A stretch of 64,000 nt of DNA, taken from NCBI GenBank assembly GCA_035652235.1, contig DASREE010000042.1, forward strand, positions 1-64,000. The letters run 5' to 3'. Positions within the stretch are counted from its first letter, which is position 1. Each line of letters opens with the position of its first letter. Below the pieces are notes generated by a model. That model made no database searches. It was not told the origin of the DNA and saw only the letters and a list, made by a program, of their open reading frames with translations. Below are positions 32,883-41,096 of this stretch, piece after piece. Made by a program: the position numbers and the translations under genes. Source of the stretch: PALSA-612 sp035652235. Lineage in GTDB: Bacteria; Actinomycetota; Thermoleophilia; Gaiellales; Gaiellaceae.

Positions 32883-33481
32883 GCGGAGCGCGCGAGATCG
32901 ACCGACGCCTGCTCGCCTCGTTCGCCACCGTCCTCGACTACCCCGAGGCCGAGACCGAGCACGCTGTCCGAGCCTGCGAGGAGCTCGTCTCCGCGTCCGC
33001 CCCCGAGGCGGCGGCGCTCGTCGCCGAGTTCCGCGCCTTCGCGGCCGAGCGACCGCTCGGGCAGCTCCAGGAGCTGTACACGGCCGCCTTCGACCTGGAC
33101 ACGCTGTCCGACCTCGACGCTACCTGCTACCCGTACGTCGGCCACCACCTGTTCGGGGAGAGCCACAAGCGCAGCGCCTTCCTCGTCGGTCTCGCCGAAC
33201 GCTTCCGCCAGCACGGCTTCAGCGCCGAGCGCGAGCTCCCCGACCACCTCGTCGTCCTTCTCCGCTTCGCCGCCGCCTGTCCCGACGACCAGCTCGTCCG
33301 CGAGCTGATCGAGGAGGCGATCGTCCCTGCGCTCGAGCGGATGACGGCCGCCGCCGGCGAGAGCGACCTGCCGCTCGGCGGCCGGCGGGCTTACCTCCGC
33401 GTCCTCGAGGCGCTCCGCCTCGCGCTCGCACGCCGCGATCGAGAGCTCACCCCACTCGCAGACGCGGGAGGCCCCGCCTGA
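32876..33481 (+). CDS. narJ: Nitrate reductase molybdenum-cofactor assembly chaperone
   Basis: A 201-residue TorD/NarJ-type chaperone. FATVLDYPEAE near the start, LQELYTAAFDLD (family pattern around residue 65) and TCYPYVGHHLFGESHKRSAFL are characteristic. It binds apo-NarG until the cofactor is inserted and is not part of the final complex. Overlaps both narH and narI (TGA/ATG sharing at 33481). Confidence 0.92.
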   Translation: MVSGAREIDRRLLASFATVLDYPEAETEHAVRACEELVSASAPEAAALVAEFRAFAAERPLGQLQELYTAAFDLDTLSDLDATCYPYVGHHLFGESHKRSAFLVGLAERFRQHGFSAERELPDHLVVLLRFAAACPDDQLVRELIEEAIVPALERMTAAAGESDLPLGGRRAYLRVLEALRLALARRDRELTPLADAGGPA

Positions 33482-34179
33482 TGTTCGACACCTTCTTCTT
33501 CGCCGTCTTTCCCTATCTCGCCGTCGCGATCGCCGTCGCCGGCGGAATCGCCCGCTACGCCACCGACCGCTTCTCCTACTCGAGCCAGTCCTCGCAGCTG
33601 CTCGAGAACCGCCGGCTGTTCTGGGGCTCGGTTCTCTGGCACTACGCGATCATCCTCATCCTCCTCGCGCACGTGGCCGCGCTCGCCGTCTCCGGTGCCT
33701 GGGGCGACCTCGTCGCCAACCCGGCGCGGCTGTACACGCTGGAGGTGATCGGAATCGCGCTCGGGCTCGCAGCCGTCCTCGGGCTCACCCTGCTGATCGC
33801 GCGGCGGATCTCGAGCCCCCGCGTGGGCGCCGTCACCTCGAAGGCCGACTGGCTGCTGCTGTCGGTGCTCCTCGCCCAGGTCGTCCTCGGGCTCTGGGTC
33901 GCGCTCGGCTACCGTTGGGGATCCGACTGGTACGTCCACACCGTCGTCCCCTGGCTCGAGTCGCTGTTCAAGCTCGAGCCCGACACCCAGTTCATCACCA
34001 TCCTGCCGTGGGTCGTCAAGCTGCACGCGCTCGGCGGCTTCCTCCTGATCGCGCTCTTCCCCTTCACCCGCCTCGTCCACATCGTCACCGTCCCGATCAC
34101 CTACCTGTGGCGCCCCTACCAGGTCGTGATCTGGAACCGGCGGCGCACGACCGCAGGCGCCGCGACCAACCCCGAGTGA
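33481..34179 (+). CDS. narI: Nitrate reductase gamma subunit (cytochrome b)
   Basis: A 232-residue membrane subunit with five predicted spans. Candidate haem-b His ligands occur in WHYAIILILLAHVAAL (about residues 57-70) and in HALGGFLLIALFPFTRLVH near residues 180-200. It exchanges electrons with the quinone pool, or in the reverse direction with the cytochrome. Last gene of narGHJI. Confidence 0.93.
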   Translation: MFDTFFFAVFPYLAVAIAVAGGIARYATDRFSYSSQSSQLLENRRLFWGSVLWHYAIILILLAHVAALAVSGAWGDLVANPARLYTLEVIGIALGLAAVLGLTLLIARRISSPRVGAVTSKADWLLLSVLLAQVVLGLWVALGYRWGSDWYVHTVVPWLESLFKLEPDTQFITILPWVVKLHALGGFLLIALFPFTRLVHIVTVPITYLWRPYQVVIWNRRRTTAGAATNPE

Positions 34180-34208
34180 CCGGGCACTGCCCGCGCGCCG
34201 TAAGCGGA

Positions 34209-34237
34209 CGGGCTCGAGGCGATCCCGCTCGAGCCCG
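34209..34237 (+). terminator. Stem-loop after narI
   Basis: CGGGCTCGAG and CTCGAGCCCG form a perfect 10-bp stem around a 9-base loop, 30 bases after the narI stop. There is no T-run, as is common in high-GC actinobacteria. It separates the nar operon from the convergent hemerythrin gene and probably ends transcription. Confidence 0.65.
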
Positions 34238-34304
34238 CTCACGATCGGCAAAGCGAGGCCGCAAGAAGCCGGCGGCAGCAGGATCCCGTGCGACGCGACC
34301 GTGG

Positions 34305-34808
34305 CTAGTGCGCCCGCGGACGCTCGCGCACGCTGTCCGCCCACGCGAACAGGTCGAGGTTCTCGCGGAGCGAGCGGCTGCGTGCGTCGAAGATCGAACG
34401 CACCTGCGCTTCCGGCAGCACCTCGACCATCACCGACAGCCCATCGCAGTCGCTCACATGCGGCAGGATCGTGCGCACGAGCGAGGTCGCCTGCTCGGCC
34501 TCCGACGACGTCAGCGGTACCCGGCCGGCCAGCTCGACGAGGCGGCGAGCCGTCCCGATCGCCCGGTCGTGGTCGCCCAGCAGCTGCTCGACGTACTCCG
34601 CGCCGAAGATGGTGACGAGCGAGGGATAGAGCGCCTCTTCCTCGTAGCGAAAGTGCGGTCCGGTCGCGGCCGCCGTCTCGCGGAGGAGCGATTCGATCCG
34701 TGGCCGGTCGGCGGCCCGAAACGCGTCGATCAGCTCGAGAAGCAGGTCGCGGATCGCCCGATGCTCCTCCCGGAAGACCTGCGTGAACTCGTCGGCAAGC
34801 ACGCTCAA
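34305..34808 (-). CDS. Hemerythrin HHE-domain protein
   Basis: A 167-residue four-helix protein with hemerythrin-type di-iron ligands: EEHRAIRD, GPHFRYEEEALYPSL, LLGDHDRAIG and ILPHVSDCDGL. Related proteins bind oxygen or NO or help repair iron-sulfur clusters, which fits a place next to a nitrate/nitrite locus. GAGGAGGT lies six bases before the TTG at 34808, which I take as the start; GTGs at 34814 and 34802 are also possible, and the frame is open up to 34883. Confidence 0.8.
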   Translation of the reverse strand: MSVLADEFTQVFREEHRAIRDLLLELIDAFRAADRPRIESLLRETAAATGPHFRYEEEALYPSLVTIFGAEYVEQLLGDHDRAIGTARRLVELAGRVPLTSSEAEQATSLVRTILPHVSDCDGLSVMVEVLPEAQVRSIFDARSRSLRENLDLFAWADSVRERPRAH

Positions 34809-34938
34809 CTCCACACCTCCTCGACTCGGTGACAGTAACTTCAAAATGTATAGCGACCTCGGGAGACCGGCACTGAGCAACATTGATCAGCCGAACGCGC
34901 GGTCTCCGGGCCGCCGGTCGGGTACGCTCGCCCGGACC

Positions 34939-35193
34939 ATGTACGAGTGGACGTCGGGGGCGGCGGAGCGGCTCGCGGCCGCGATCGGCGCGGACGCGGC
35001 CGCCTACGGCTTGAGCGACCGGGAGATCGAGACGCTGCTCGACCTGGCGCGCGTCGCCGCGCACGAGAGCGGCGTCAAGTCGAATGCGCCGCTGATCTGC
35101 TATCTGGTCGGGCTGGCGCACGGCCGGAACCCGGACCGCGAGCTCGGCGACCTGACCCGCGCGGCCATCGAGGGTGTCACCCCGCCCGCCTAG
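34939..35193 (+). CDS. DUF6457-like small protein
   Basis: An 84-residue acidic helical protein (LLDLARVAAHESGVKSNAPL followed by CYLVGLAHGR). It looks like the DUF6457 family, short actinobacterial proteins often found with molybdenum-cofactor genes. The identification is from memory of the pattern. Its position, between the nar genes and a radical SAM gene, fits a role in cofactor or enzyme maturation. Confidence 0.62.
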   Translation: MYEWTSGAAERLAAAIGADAAAYGLSDREIETLLDLARVAAHESGVKSNAPLICYLVGLAHGRNPDRELGDLTRAAIEGVTPPA

Positions 35194-35223
35194 CCCGCGG
35201 CGGGGCTGGCGCAGCGTGTGGGC

Positions 35224-36405
35224 ATGAGGCCGGCGGCGAGCGACGAGGTTCGGTTGGGTCCCTTCGAGCGCGCGCCGTTCGTCGTCGTCTGGGAGGTGAC
35301 CCGCGCATGCGCGCTCGCCTGCGTCCACTGCCGGGCCGAGGCCATCCCGCGCCGGCACCCGGACGAGCTGACGACGGAGGAGGGGCGCCGGCTGATCGAC
35401 CGCGTCGCCGGCTTCGAACCGGGGCCGCCCCTGCTCGTGCTGACCGGCGGCGACCCGCTCCGCCGGCGCGACCTCGCACAGCTCGTCCGCCACGGGGTCG
35501 GCCGCGGGCTGTCCGTGTCGCTCACGCCGAGCGGCACCGCGGCCGCCACGCGCGCGCGCCTGGAAGAGCTCCGCGACGCCGGCCTCGCTCGCCTCGCCGT
35601 CAGCCTCGACGGCTCGACCGCCGCCGCGCACGACGCCTTCCGGCGGGTTCGCGGCTCCCATCGCTTCACGCTGCGCATCGTCGACGACGCCCGCAGCCTC
35701 GGGCTGCCGCTGCAGATCAACACCACCGTCTGCCGCCAGACGGTCGACGACCTGCCGGCGATCGCCGAGGCGGTCGCGGCCGCCGGGGCCGTGCTGTGGG
35801 CGCTCTTCTTCCTCGTCCCGGTCGGCCGGGCGCGTGCCGACCAGGCCCTGTCGGCGGGCGAGATCGAGCGGGTGCTCGAATGGGCGGCCGACCTCAGCCC
35901 GCGCTGGCCGTTCGGCGTGAAGACGACGGAGGCGCCGCACCACCACCGCGTGCTCGCGCAGCGCGGAGCGGCTCGGGCTCGGGTGGGCGGGCGCGGGCCG
36001 GGCAGCGGCGGGGTCGGTAGGGCGGGGCGCGCCGTCACGGACGGCAACGGGTTCCTGTTCGTCGACCACCGCGGCGCCATCTGCCCGAGCGGCTTCCTGC
36101 CGCTCCCGGCGGGGAACGTCCGCCGCGACGACCTCGTCGAGGTGTACCGGCGCCACCCGCTCTTCCGCTCCCTGCGCGACCCGGCGCGGCTCGGCGGCCG
36201 CTGCGGGCGCTGCGCGTTCCGCGACCGCTGCGGCGGCAGCCGCGCCCGCGCCTACGCGGCGACGGGCGACCCGCTCGCAGCCGACCCGGGCTGCATCCTC
36301 GTCGCCCGCTCCCGGGAGCGGCCGCGGCGGCCGCCGCCGCGCCCTCCTGGCCCCTGCTCCGCCTCGCCCGGCGCGCTGGGACCGGGGGCTCGCCGGTCGC
36401 CTTGA
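35224..36405 (+). CDS. Radical SAM/SPASM protein (NirJ/AhbD-like, TIGR04053 type)
   Basis: 393 residues. The radical SAM motif CALACVHC (CxxxCxxC) lies near residue 34 and is preceded by VVWEVTRAC. GGDPL (SAM-binding) follows, and a C-terminal SPASM-like region has CPSG, then CGRCAFRDRCGG and a late C in ADPGC, giving ligands for auxiliary clusters. This arrangement is that of the haem-biosynthesis-related NirJ/AhbD group and the TIGR04053 family. Position downstream of narGHJI suggests a role in haem or enzyme maturation, not proven. ATG at 35224 is preferred to GTG at 35218. Confidence 0.82.
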   Translation: MRPAASDEVRLGPFERAPFVVVWEVTRACALACVHCRAEAIPRRHPDELTTEEGRRLIDRVAGFEPGPPLLVLTGGDPLRRRDLAQLVRHGVGRGLSVSLTPSGTAAATRARLEELRDAGLARLAVSLDGSTAAAHDAFRRVRGSHRFTLRIVDDARSLGLPLQINTTVCRQTVDDLPAIAEAVAAAGAVLWALFFLVPVGRARADQALSAGEIERVLEWAADLSPRWPFGVKTTEAPHHHRVLAQRGAARARVGGRGPGSGGVGRAGRAVTDGNGFLFVDHRGAICPSGFLPLPAGNVRRDDLVEVYRRHPLFRSLRDPARLGGRCGRCAFRDRCGGSRARAYAATGDPLAADPGCILVARSRERPRRPPPRPPGPCSASPGALGPGARRSP

Positions 36406-36449
36406 CCCGAAGTCCGCGGCGGGCGTAGCATCGTTTCAGCGCACGTTGT

Positions 36450-36470
36450 ATCCCAATCATCGACTGGGAT
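36450..36470. promoter_or_regulatory. Inverted repeat before the sugar-ABC operon
   Basis: ATCCCA and TGGGAT are exact inverse complements separated by nine bases, 28 bases before the SBP start. It could be an operator for the GntR regulator encoded at 37586 or a small leader hairpin. Confidence 0.4.
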
Positions 36471-36498
36471 CCATGATCACGTCCGAGGGAGGGTGACG

Positions 36499-37506
36499 AT
36501 GAGAAGGGCACTCGCGATCGCAGCCGTCCTGCTGGTGGCTGCCGTGGCGACGACGGCGACGCTCGCCTCGTCCGCATCGGGAAGCCGCAAGAAGACGATC
36601 AACATCGCGGTCTTCCTGGCGTCGGCGGCGAACACGTACTGGGAGGCGGAGCTGCTCGGCGCCAAGGACGTCGCCAAGAAGTACCCAAACGTCAAGCTGA
36701 CGACCTTCGACGCGCAGTTCACGACCAACAAGCAGGTGAGCCAGCTGCGTGACGCGCTCGTCTCGAACAGGTACCAGGCGTGGTTCGTCGGGCCGAACGA
36801 CGGGGGGCCGCTGACGCCGACGATCCGGCAGGCGATCGCGAAGGGCGTCAAGGTGGGCTGCGCGCTCGTGCCGTGCGGGCCGAACGTCCGCGAGACGAAG
36901 GTGCAGATCCCGGGCCAGGTGATCTTCACGGGCGTCGGCTTCTTCCAGAACGGGCAGCTGCTCGGCAAGCTGGTCGTGCAGGGGTGCAAGGGCATCGATC
37001 CGTGCAAGGTGCTGTGGCTCCCGGGCCTGCCGACGCTGCCGCTCGAGGTCGCGCGCCAGGACGGTCTCTACTCGGTGATCAAGCCGTACAAGAACATCAA
37101 GGTGGTCGCGGTGGCGGCCGGCGGGTACCTGGCTGCCCCGGCCCTGAAGGCGACGCAGAACGTGCTGCAGGCCCATCCGGACCTGAACGTCGTCGTCTCC
37201 AGCGGCGACCAGATGATCGCGGGGGCGGCCAAGGCGGCCCAGCTCGTCGGCAAGGCCGGGAAGATCAAGATGTACGGGAACGGCTGCACCTTCGAGGCGA
37301 AGCAGCTGATCCTGAAGGGCGTGCAGACGGGCTGCGCCGTCTACCTGCCACGCACCGAGGGACGCCTCGTCGTGCAGGCGCTCGTCAACGCGGTGAACGG
37401 CGCGAAGAAGACGGGCGTGTTCGTCAACCCGCTCAAGTACAGCCCGATCGGCGGGCTCGGCACGAAGGCGAACATCGCCAAGTTCACGCCGGAGTTCCAC
37501 TCGTAG
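36499..37506 (+). CDS. Sugar-type ABC solute-binding protein (periplasmic-binding family 4)
   Basis: A 335-residue secreted binding protein of the RbsB/XylF type. A Sec signal (MRRALAIAAVLLVAAVATTA) is followed by TINIAVFLASAANTYWEAELLGAKD, the classic start of the fold. Six cysteines in the mature part (GCALVPC, GCKGIDPC, GC, GC) suggest disulfide bonds. No lipobox. The ATG at 36499 follows GGGAGGG; a GTG at 36493 is in frame. It is the first gene of a coupled catabolic operon. Confidence 0.9.
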   Translation: MRRALAIAAVLLVAAVATTATLASSASGSRKKTINIAVFLASAANTYWEAELLGAKDVAKKYPNVKLTTFDAQFTTNKQVSQLRDALVSNRYQAWFVGPNDGGPLTPTIRQAIAKGVKVGCALVPCGPNVRETKVQIPGQVIFTGVGFFQNGQLLGKLVVQGCKGIDPCKVLWLPGLPTLPLEVARQDGLYSVIKPYKNIKVVAVAAGGYLAAPALKATQNVLQAHPDLNVVVSSGDQMIAGAAKAAQLVGKAGKIKMYGNGCTFEAKQLILKGVQTGCAVYLPRTEGRLVVQALVNAVNGAKKTGVFVNPLKYSPIGGLGTKANIAKFTPEFHS

Positions 37507-37518
37507 GATCAGTCGCAG

Positions 37519-37555
37519 GCGGGCGGCGCTCGGGGCTCCCCGCGGCGCCGCCCGC
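37519..37555 (+). terminator. Strong stem-loop after the sugar-SBP gene
   Basis: GCGGGCGGCGC pairs with GCGCCGCCCGC (11 bp, no mismatch). The 15-base loop itself contains GGGG-CT-CCCC. It lies 13 bases after the SBP stop and 31 before the GntR start and has no T-run. It may end most SBP transcripts or protect their 3' ends, giving more SBP than downstream proteins. Confidence 0.78.
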
Positions 37556-37585
37556 TCCCCGGCGAAGCGGCTGGGGTGCCGAGCG

Positions 37586-38308
37586 ATGCAGACGGGCGAG
37601 GTGAGAGATCAGGGCGGCGGGCGGCTCGCCGGCCGCGCCGTGACCGGACGCGGGCGGCTGACCGAGCTCGCCTACCAGTACGTGCGCGAGGGCATCCTGC
37701 GCGGCAAGCTGCCGACCGGCAGCGTGCTCGCCGAGACGGAGGTCGCCCGCGCGGTCGGGAGCTCGCGCACCCCCGTCCGCAACGCGCTCAACCAGCTGCT
37801 CCGGGAAGGCCTCGTCGAGGTGGGGCCCCGCCGCCAGGTGATCGTCCGCGGCTTCACCGACGAGCATCGCGCCGAGATCCTGCTGCTGCGCGAGGCGCTC
37901 GAGCCGGTGGCGGTGACGCGGGCGTGCGAGGTGATGAGCCTGGACGACATCGACTACCTCCGCCTGCTAGTAATGCGACAGCGCCGCGCAGCCCAGGCGG
38001 GCCTCAACGAGGAGTTCCTCGACCTCGACGAGGAGTTCCACCTGCGCATCGTGGCGGGGGCGGGCCTGCCGATCCTGCACGGCTTCCTCAGCCAGCTGCG
38101 CGGGTTCGTCCGCGTGGCACGGATCGGCTCGCACCGGCCGGCCAGCGTGCTCGCGCAGGTCGTCGACGAGCACGAGTCGATCGTCGACGCGCTCGAGCGG
38201 CGCGACGCCGCCGCGGCACGCACGGCGCTCGTCGACCACCTGCAGCGCAGCGAGTACCCGGCCGTGGCACCGGCGAGCGCGAACACGGGCGCGGAGGCCG
38301 CCTCGTGA
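37586..38308 (+). CDS. GntR-family regulator (FCD domain)
   Basis: 240 residues: an N-terminal winged helix (LTELAYQYVREGILRGKLPTG, then SRTPVRNALNQLLREGLVEV) and an all-helical FCD effector domain with its metal/ligand residues in LDEEFHLRIV, DEHESIV and LVDHLQRSE. It probably represses the operon it sits in until a carboxylate-containing effector is present. GTGA overlap with the next gene. Confidence 0.92.
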   Translation: MQTGEVRDQGGGRLAGRAVTGRGRLTELAYQYVREGILRGKLPTGSVLAETEVARAVGSSRTPVRNALNQLLREGLVEVGPRRQVIVRGFTDEHRAEILLLREALEPVAVTRACEVMSLDDIDYLRLLVMRQRRAAQAGLNEEFLDLDEEFHLRIVAGAGLPILHGFLSQLRGFVRVARIGSHRPASVLAQVVDEHESIVDALERRDAAAARTALVDHLQRSEYPAVAPASANTGAEAAS

Positions 38309-39582
38309 CGGCGCAACCGGCGTTCGTGCTGCGCGAGGCATACGTGCTCGACGAGGCCGGAAGCTTCTCCGGCCCGACGGACGTGCACGTGGTCGAGGGA
38401 AGGATCGCCGCCGTCGGCCCGCATCTCGCCGCCGACGGCGCCGTGTCGGTCGACTTCGCCGGGCTCTGGCTCATGCCGGGCGTGTTCGACTGCCACGACC
38501 ACCTCTCGTTCTCGACGACCGACATGGGCGAGGTGCTGCGCACGCCGCTCACGCGCTGGGCGCTCGAGTCGGCGCGGAACGCGCGGCTGACGCTCGAGAC
38601 GGGGGTCACCTTCGTCCGCGACCTGTGCGGCGCCGACAGGGGCCTGCGGGATGGCCTCGCCGCCGGGCTCGCTCCGGGCCCCGCCCTGCAGATCTCGGTC
38701 GTGCTCATCTGCCAGACCGGCGGCCACGGCGACGCCTTCCTCGAGGGCTCCGGGCTGGAGGCGACGCTGACCCCGGCCTATCCGGGCCGGCCGCCGTACC
38801 TCGTCGACGGGCCGGAGTCGATGCGGCACGCCGTGCGCGCGACGCTGCGCGCGGGTGCAGACTGGATCAAGCTCGCGACCACGGGCGGGCTCGTCTCCGA
38901 GCACGACGAGCCGCTGGTGGCGGAGCTGACGAAGGAGGAGGTCGCGGTCGCGGTGTTCGAGGCGGGCCGCAAGGGACGGCCGGTGGCCGCGCACGCGTAC
39001 GGTGGCGAGGGGCTGACGAACGCCGTCGAGGCCGGTGTCCGCTCGATCGAGCACGGCGGCTTCCTCACCGAGGAGCAGGCGCAGCTGATGGCGGCGCGCG
39101 GCTGCTTCCTCGTGCCGACGCTCGCGGCGATGCGCGACTGCCTGCGCTGGGCCGAGGAGGGGGTGCTGACCCCGACGCAGTGCCGGAAGATCCTCGGCTT
39201 CGGGCTCGACCTGGGCGGGTGCGTGCGCATCGCGAAGGAGTACGGCGTGCCCCTCGCCTGCGGTACGGACTTCATCAGCCGCAGCCAGCACGGGCACAAC
39301 CTGGAGGAGCTGGCGCTCATGCACGAGGCGGGGCTGACGGTCGAGGAGACGCTCCTCGCGGCGACGATCGGAGGCGCGCGGCTGTGCGGCGTCGACGGCG
39401 AGTACGGCCGGCTCGCTCCCGGGTACGTGTTCGACGCGATCGTCCTCGACGAGGCCCCCGCCGACCTGCGACGGCTCGCCGCGCGAGGCGCCGTCGACGG
39501 CGTGTTCCGGGCAGGCCGGCCGGCGCTCCCGCACCCGCGCTTCGCGGCGTCGCTGCCGGCGGCGAGCGGGGCGACGGCATGA
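38305..39582 (+). CDS. Amidohydrolase (imidazolonepropionase/prolidase-like)
   Basis: A 425-residue metal-dependent hydrolase of the amidohydrolase superfamily. Key residues: DCHDHLSF (HxH metal pair), IKLATTGG with the probable carboxylated Lys, AAHAYGGEGL and SIEHGGFL (His ligands), and ACGTDF (Asp). Family members open cyclic amides or cut aminoacyl-proline type bonds. Start GTG at 38305 overlaps the GntR stop; ends ATGA into the ABC ATPase gene. Confidence 0.88.
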   Translation: MTAQPAFVLREAYVLDEAGSFSGPTDVHVVEGRIAAVGPHLAADGAVSVDFAGLWLMPGVFDCHDHLSFSTTDMGEVLRTPLTRWALESARNARLTLETGVTFVRDLCGADRGLRDGLAAGLAPGPALQISVVLICQTGGHGDAFLEGSGLEATLTPAYPGRPPYLVDGPESMRHAVRATLRAGADWIKLATTGGLVSEHDEPLVAELTKEEVAVAVFEAGRKGRPVAAHAYGGEGLTNAVEAGVRSIEHGGFLTEEQAQLMAARGCFLVPTLAAMRDCLRWAEEGVLTPTQCRKILGFGLDLGGCVRIAKEYGVPLACGTDFISRSQHGHNLEELALMHEAGLTVEETLLAATIGGARLCGVDGEYGRLAPGYVFDAIVLDEAPADLRRLAARGAVDGVFRAGRPALPHPRFAASLPAASGATA

Positions 39583-41096
39583 CGGGGCGCGACGTCCACG
39601 TCGAGCTGCGCCGGGTGTCGAAGCGCTTCGGCGGCGTGCAGGCGCTGTCTCAGGTCGACCTGCGGATCGCGCGCGGCTGCGTCCACGCGCTCGTGGGCGA
39701 GAACGGCGCGGGCAAGTCGACGCTCGGCAAGATCCTCGCCGGGGTGCACCGGCCCGACGAGGGCGAGCTGGTCGTGAACGGTCGGGTCGCCGACTACCGC
39801 TCGCCGCGCGACGCCCTCGCCGACGGGATCACCATCATCACGCAGGAGCCCACGCTCGTGCCGCACCGCTCCGTGCTGGAGAACGTCTTCCTCGGAGTCG
39901 AGGGCGGCCTGGCCGGCGTCGTCGACCAGCGGGCGCTCGTGCGGCGCTACTGGGCGCTCGTCGAGGAGACGGGGATCGAGCTGCCGCCACGGCGGCTCGC
40001 GCGCGCGCTCCGCGTCGCCGACCAGCAGAAGGTCGAGATCCTGCGCGCGGTCGCACGCAACACGCGGCTGGTGGTGATGGACGAGCCGACCTCGGCGCTG
40101 ACGAAGGACGAGTCGGAGCGGCTGTTCGCGCTCACCCGGCGGCTGCGGGAGCGGGGGACGACGATCGTCTACGTGTCGCACATGCTGGGCGAGGTGCTCG
40201 CCCTCGCCGACGAGGTGACGGTGCTGCGCGACGGACGCCTCGTGCGCACGGCGCCGGCCGCGGAGGAGACGCCGGAGCGGCTCGTCGCCGCCATGCTCGG
40301 TCGCCGGCTCGAGCTGACGTTCCCGGAGAAGCGGCCGGTGCCGCCGGGCGCGCCGGCGGTGCTCGCCGTGCGCGGTCTCGCGCGAGCGCCGGCGGTCGAG
40401 GATGTCTCCTTCGAGATCCGCGCCGGCGAGATCCTCGGGCTGGCCGGGCTGATCGGCAGCGGGCGCTCCGAGGTCGCGCGCGCGATCTTCGGCGCCGACC
40501 GGCCCCAGCAGGGCGAGATCGAGGTGGAGGGCAGGCGCGTTCGCCTGCGCTCGCCGCGCGAGGCGATCGACCACGGCGTCGTCATGCTCCCGGAGGACCG
40601 CAAGAGCCAGGGTCTGCTCATGCTCCGCTCGATCGTCGACAACGTCACGTTGCCGCACCTGCACCGCGTCTCCCGCCTCGGGGTGCTGTCGCTGCGCAGC
40701 GAGCGTCGCCGGGCGGGCGAGCTGATCGCGCGCGTCGACGTGCGTGCGCGTTCCGCCAGCGCGCCCGTCAGCACCCTGTCCGGGGGGAACCAGCAGAAGG
40801 TCCTGTTCGCCAAGTGGCTGCTCCGGCGGCCGCGGGTGTTCATCGCGGACGAGCCGACCCGCGGCGTCGACGTCGGCGCGAAGCGCGCCATCTACGAGCT
40901 GATCCGCTCGCTTGCCGCCGAGGGCATCGGCGTGCTGCTCATCTCGTCGGAGCACGAGGAGATCCTCGGCCTCGCGCACCGCGTGCTCGTCATGCGCGGG
41001 GGCAGGATCGTGGCCGAGCTCGACGAGCAGACGATGAGCGAGGACGCCCTCCTGCACGCGGCGTTCGCGACGGGCGGCGAGGCGAGGGTGGCGTGA
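39579..41096 (+). CDS. Sugar ABC transporter ATPase (RbsA/XylG-type, two domains)
   Basis: A 505-residue ATPase with two ABC domains. The first has Walker A GENGAGKST, a degenerate signature (RVADQQKVEILRA) and Walker B LVVMDEPTSAL. The second has a degenerate P-loop (LIGSGRSEVARAIFG) with intact signature LSGGNQQKVLFAKWL and FIADEPTRGVDVG. This asymmetry is normal for carbohydrate-uptake transporter class 2. It powers the permease encoded next. Confidence 0.94.
   Translation: MTGRDVHVELRRVSKRFGGVQALSQVDLRIARGCVHALVGENGAGKSTLGKILAGVHRPDEGELVVNGRVADYRSPRDALADGITIITQEPTLVPHRSVLENVFLGVEGGLAGVVDQRALVRRYWALVEETGIELPPRRLARALRVADQQKVEILRAVARNTRLVVMDEPTSALTKDESERLFALTRRLRERGTTIVYVSHMLGEVLALADEVTVLRDGRLVRTAPAAEETPERLVAAMLGRRLELTFPEKRPVPPGAPAVLAVRGLARAPAVEDVSFEIRAGEILGLAGLIGSGRSEVARAIFGADRPQQGEIEVEGRRVRLRSPREAIDHGVVMLPEDRKSQGLLMLRSIVDNVTLPHLHRVSRLGVLSLRSERRRAGELIARVDVRARSASAPVSTLSGGNQQKVLFAKWLLRRPRVFIADEPTRGVDVGAKRAIYELIRSLAAEGIGVLLISSEHEEILGLAHRVLVMRGGRIVAELDEQTMSEDALLHAAFATGGEARVA

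Noticed and set aside
38778..41057. 759-codon minus-strand frame
   Set aside because: Antisense to the amidohydrolase and ABC ATPase genes; composition typical of a GC shadow.
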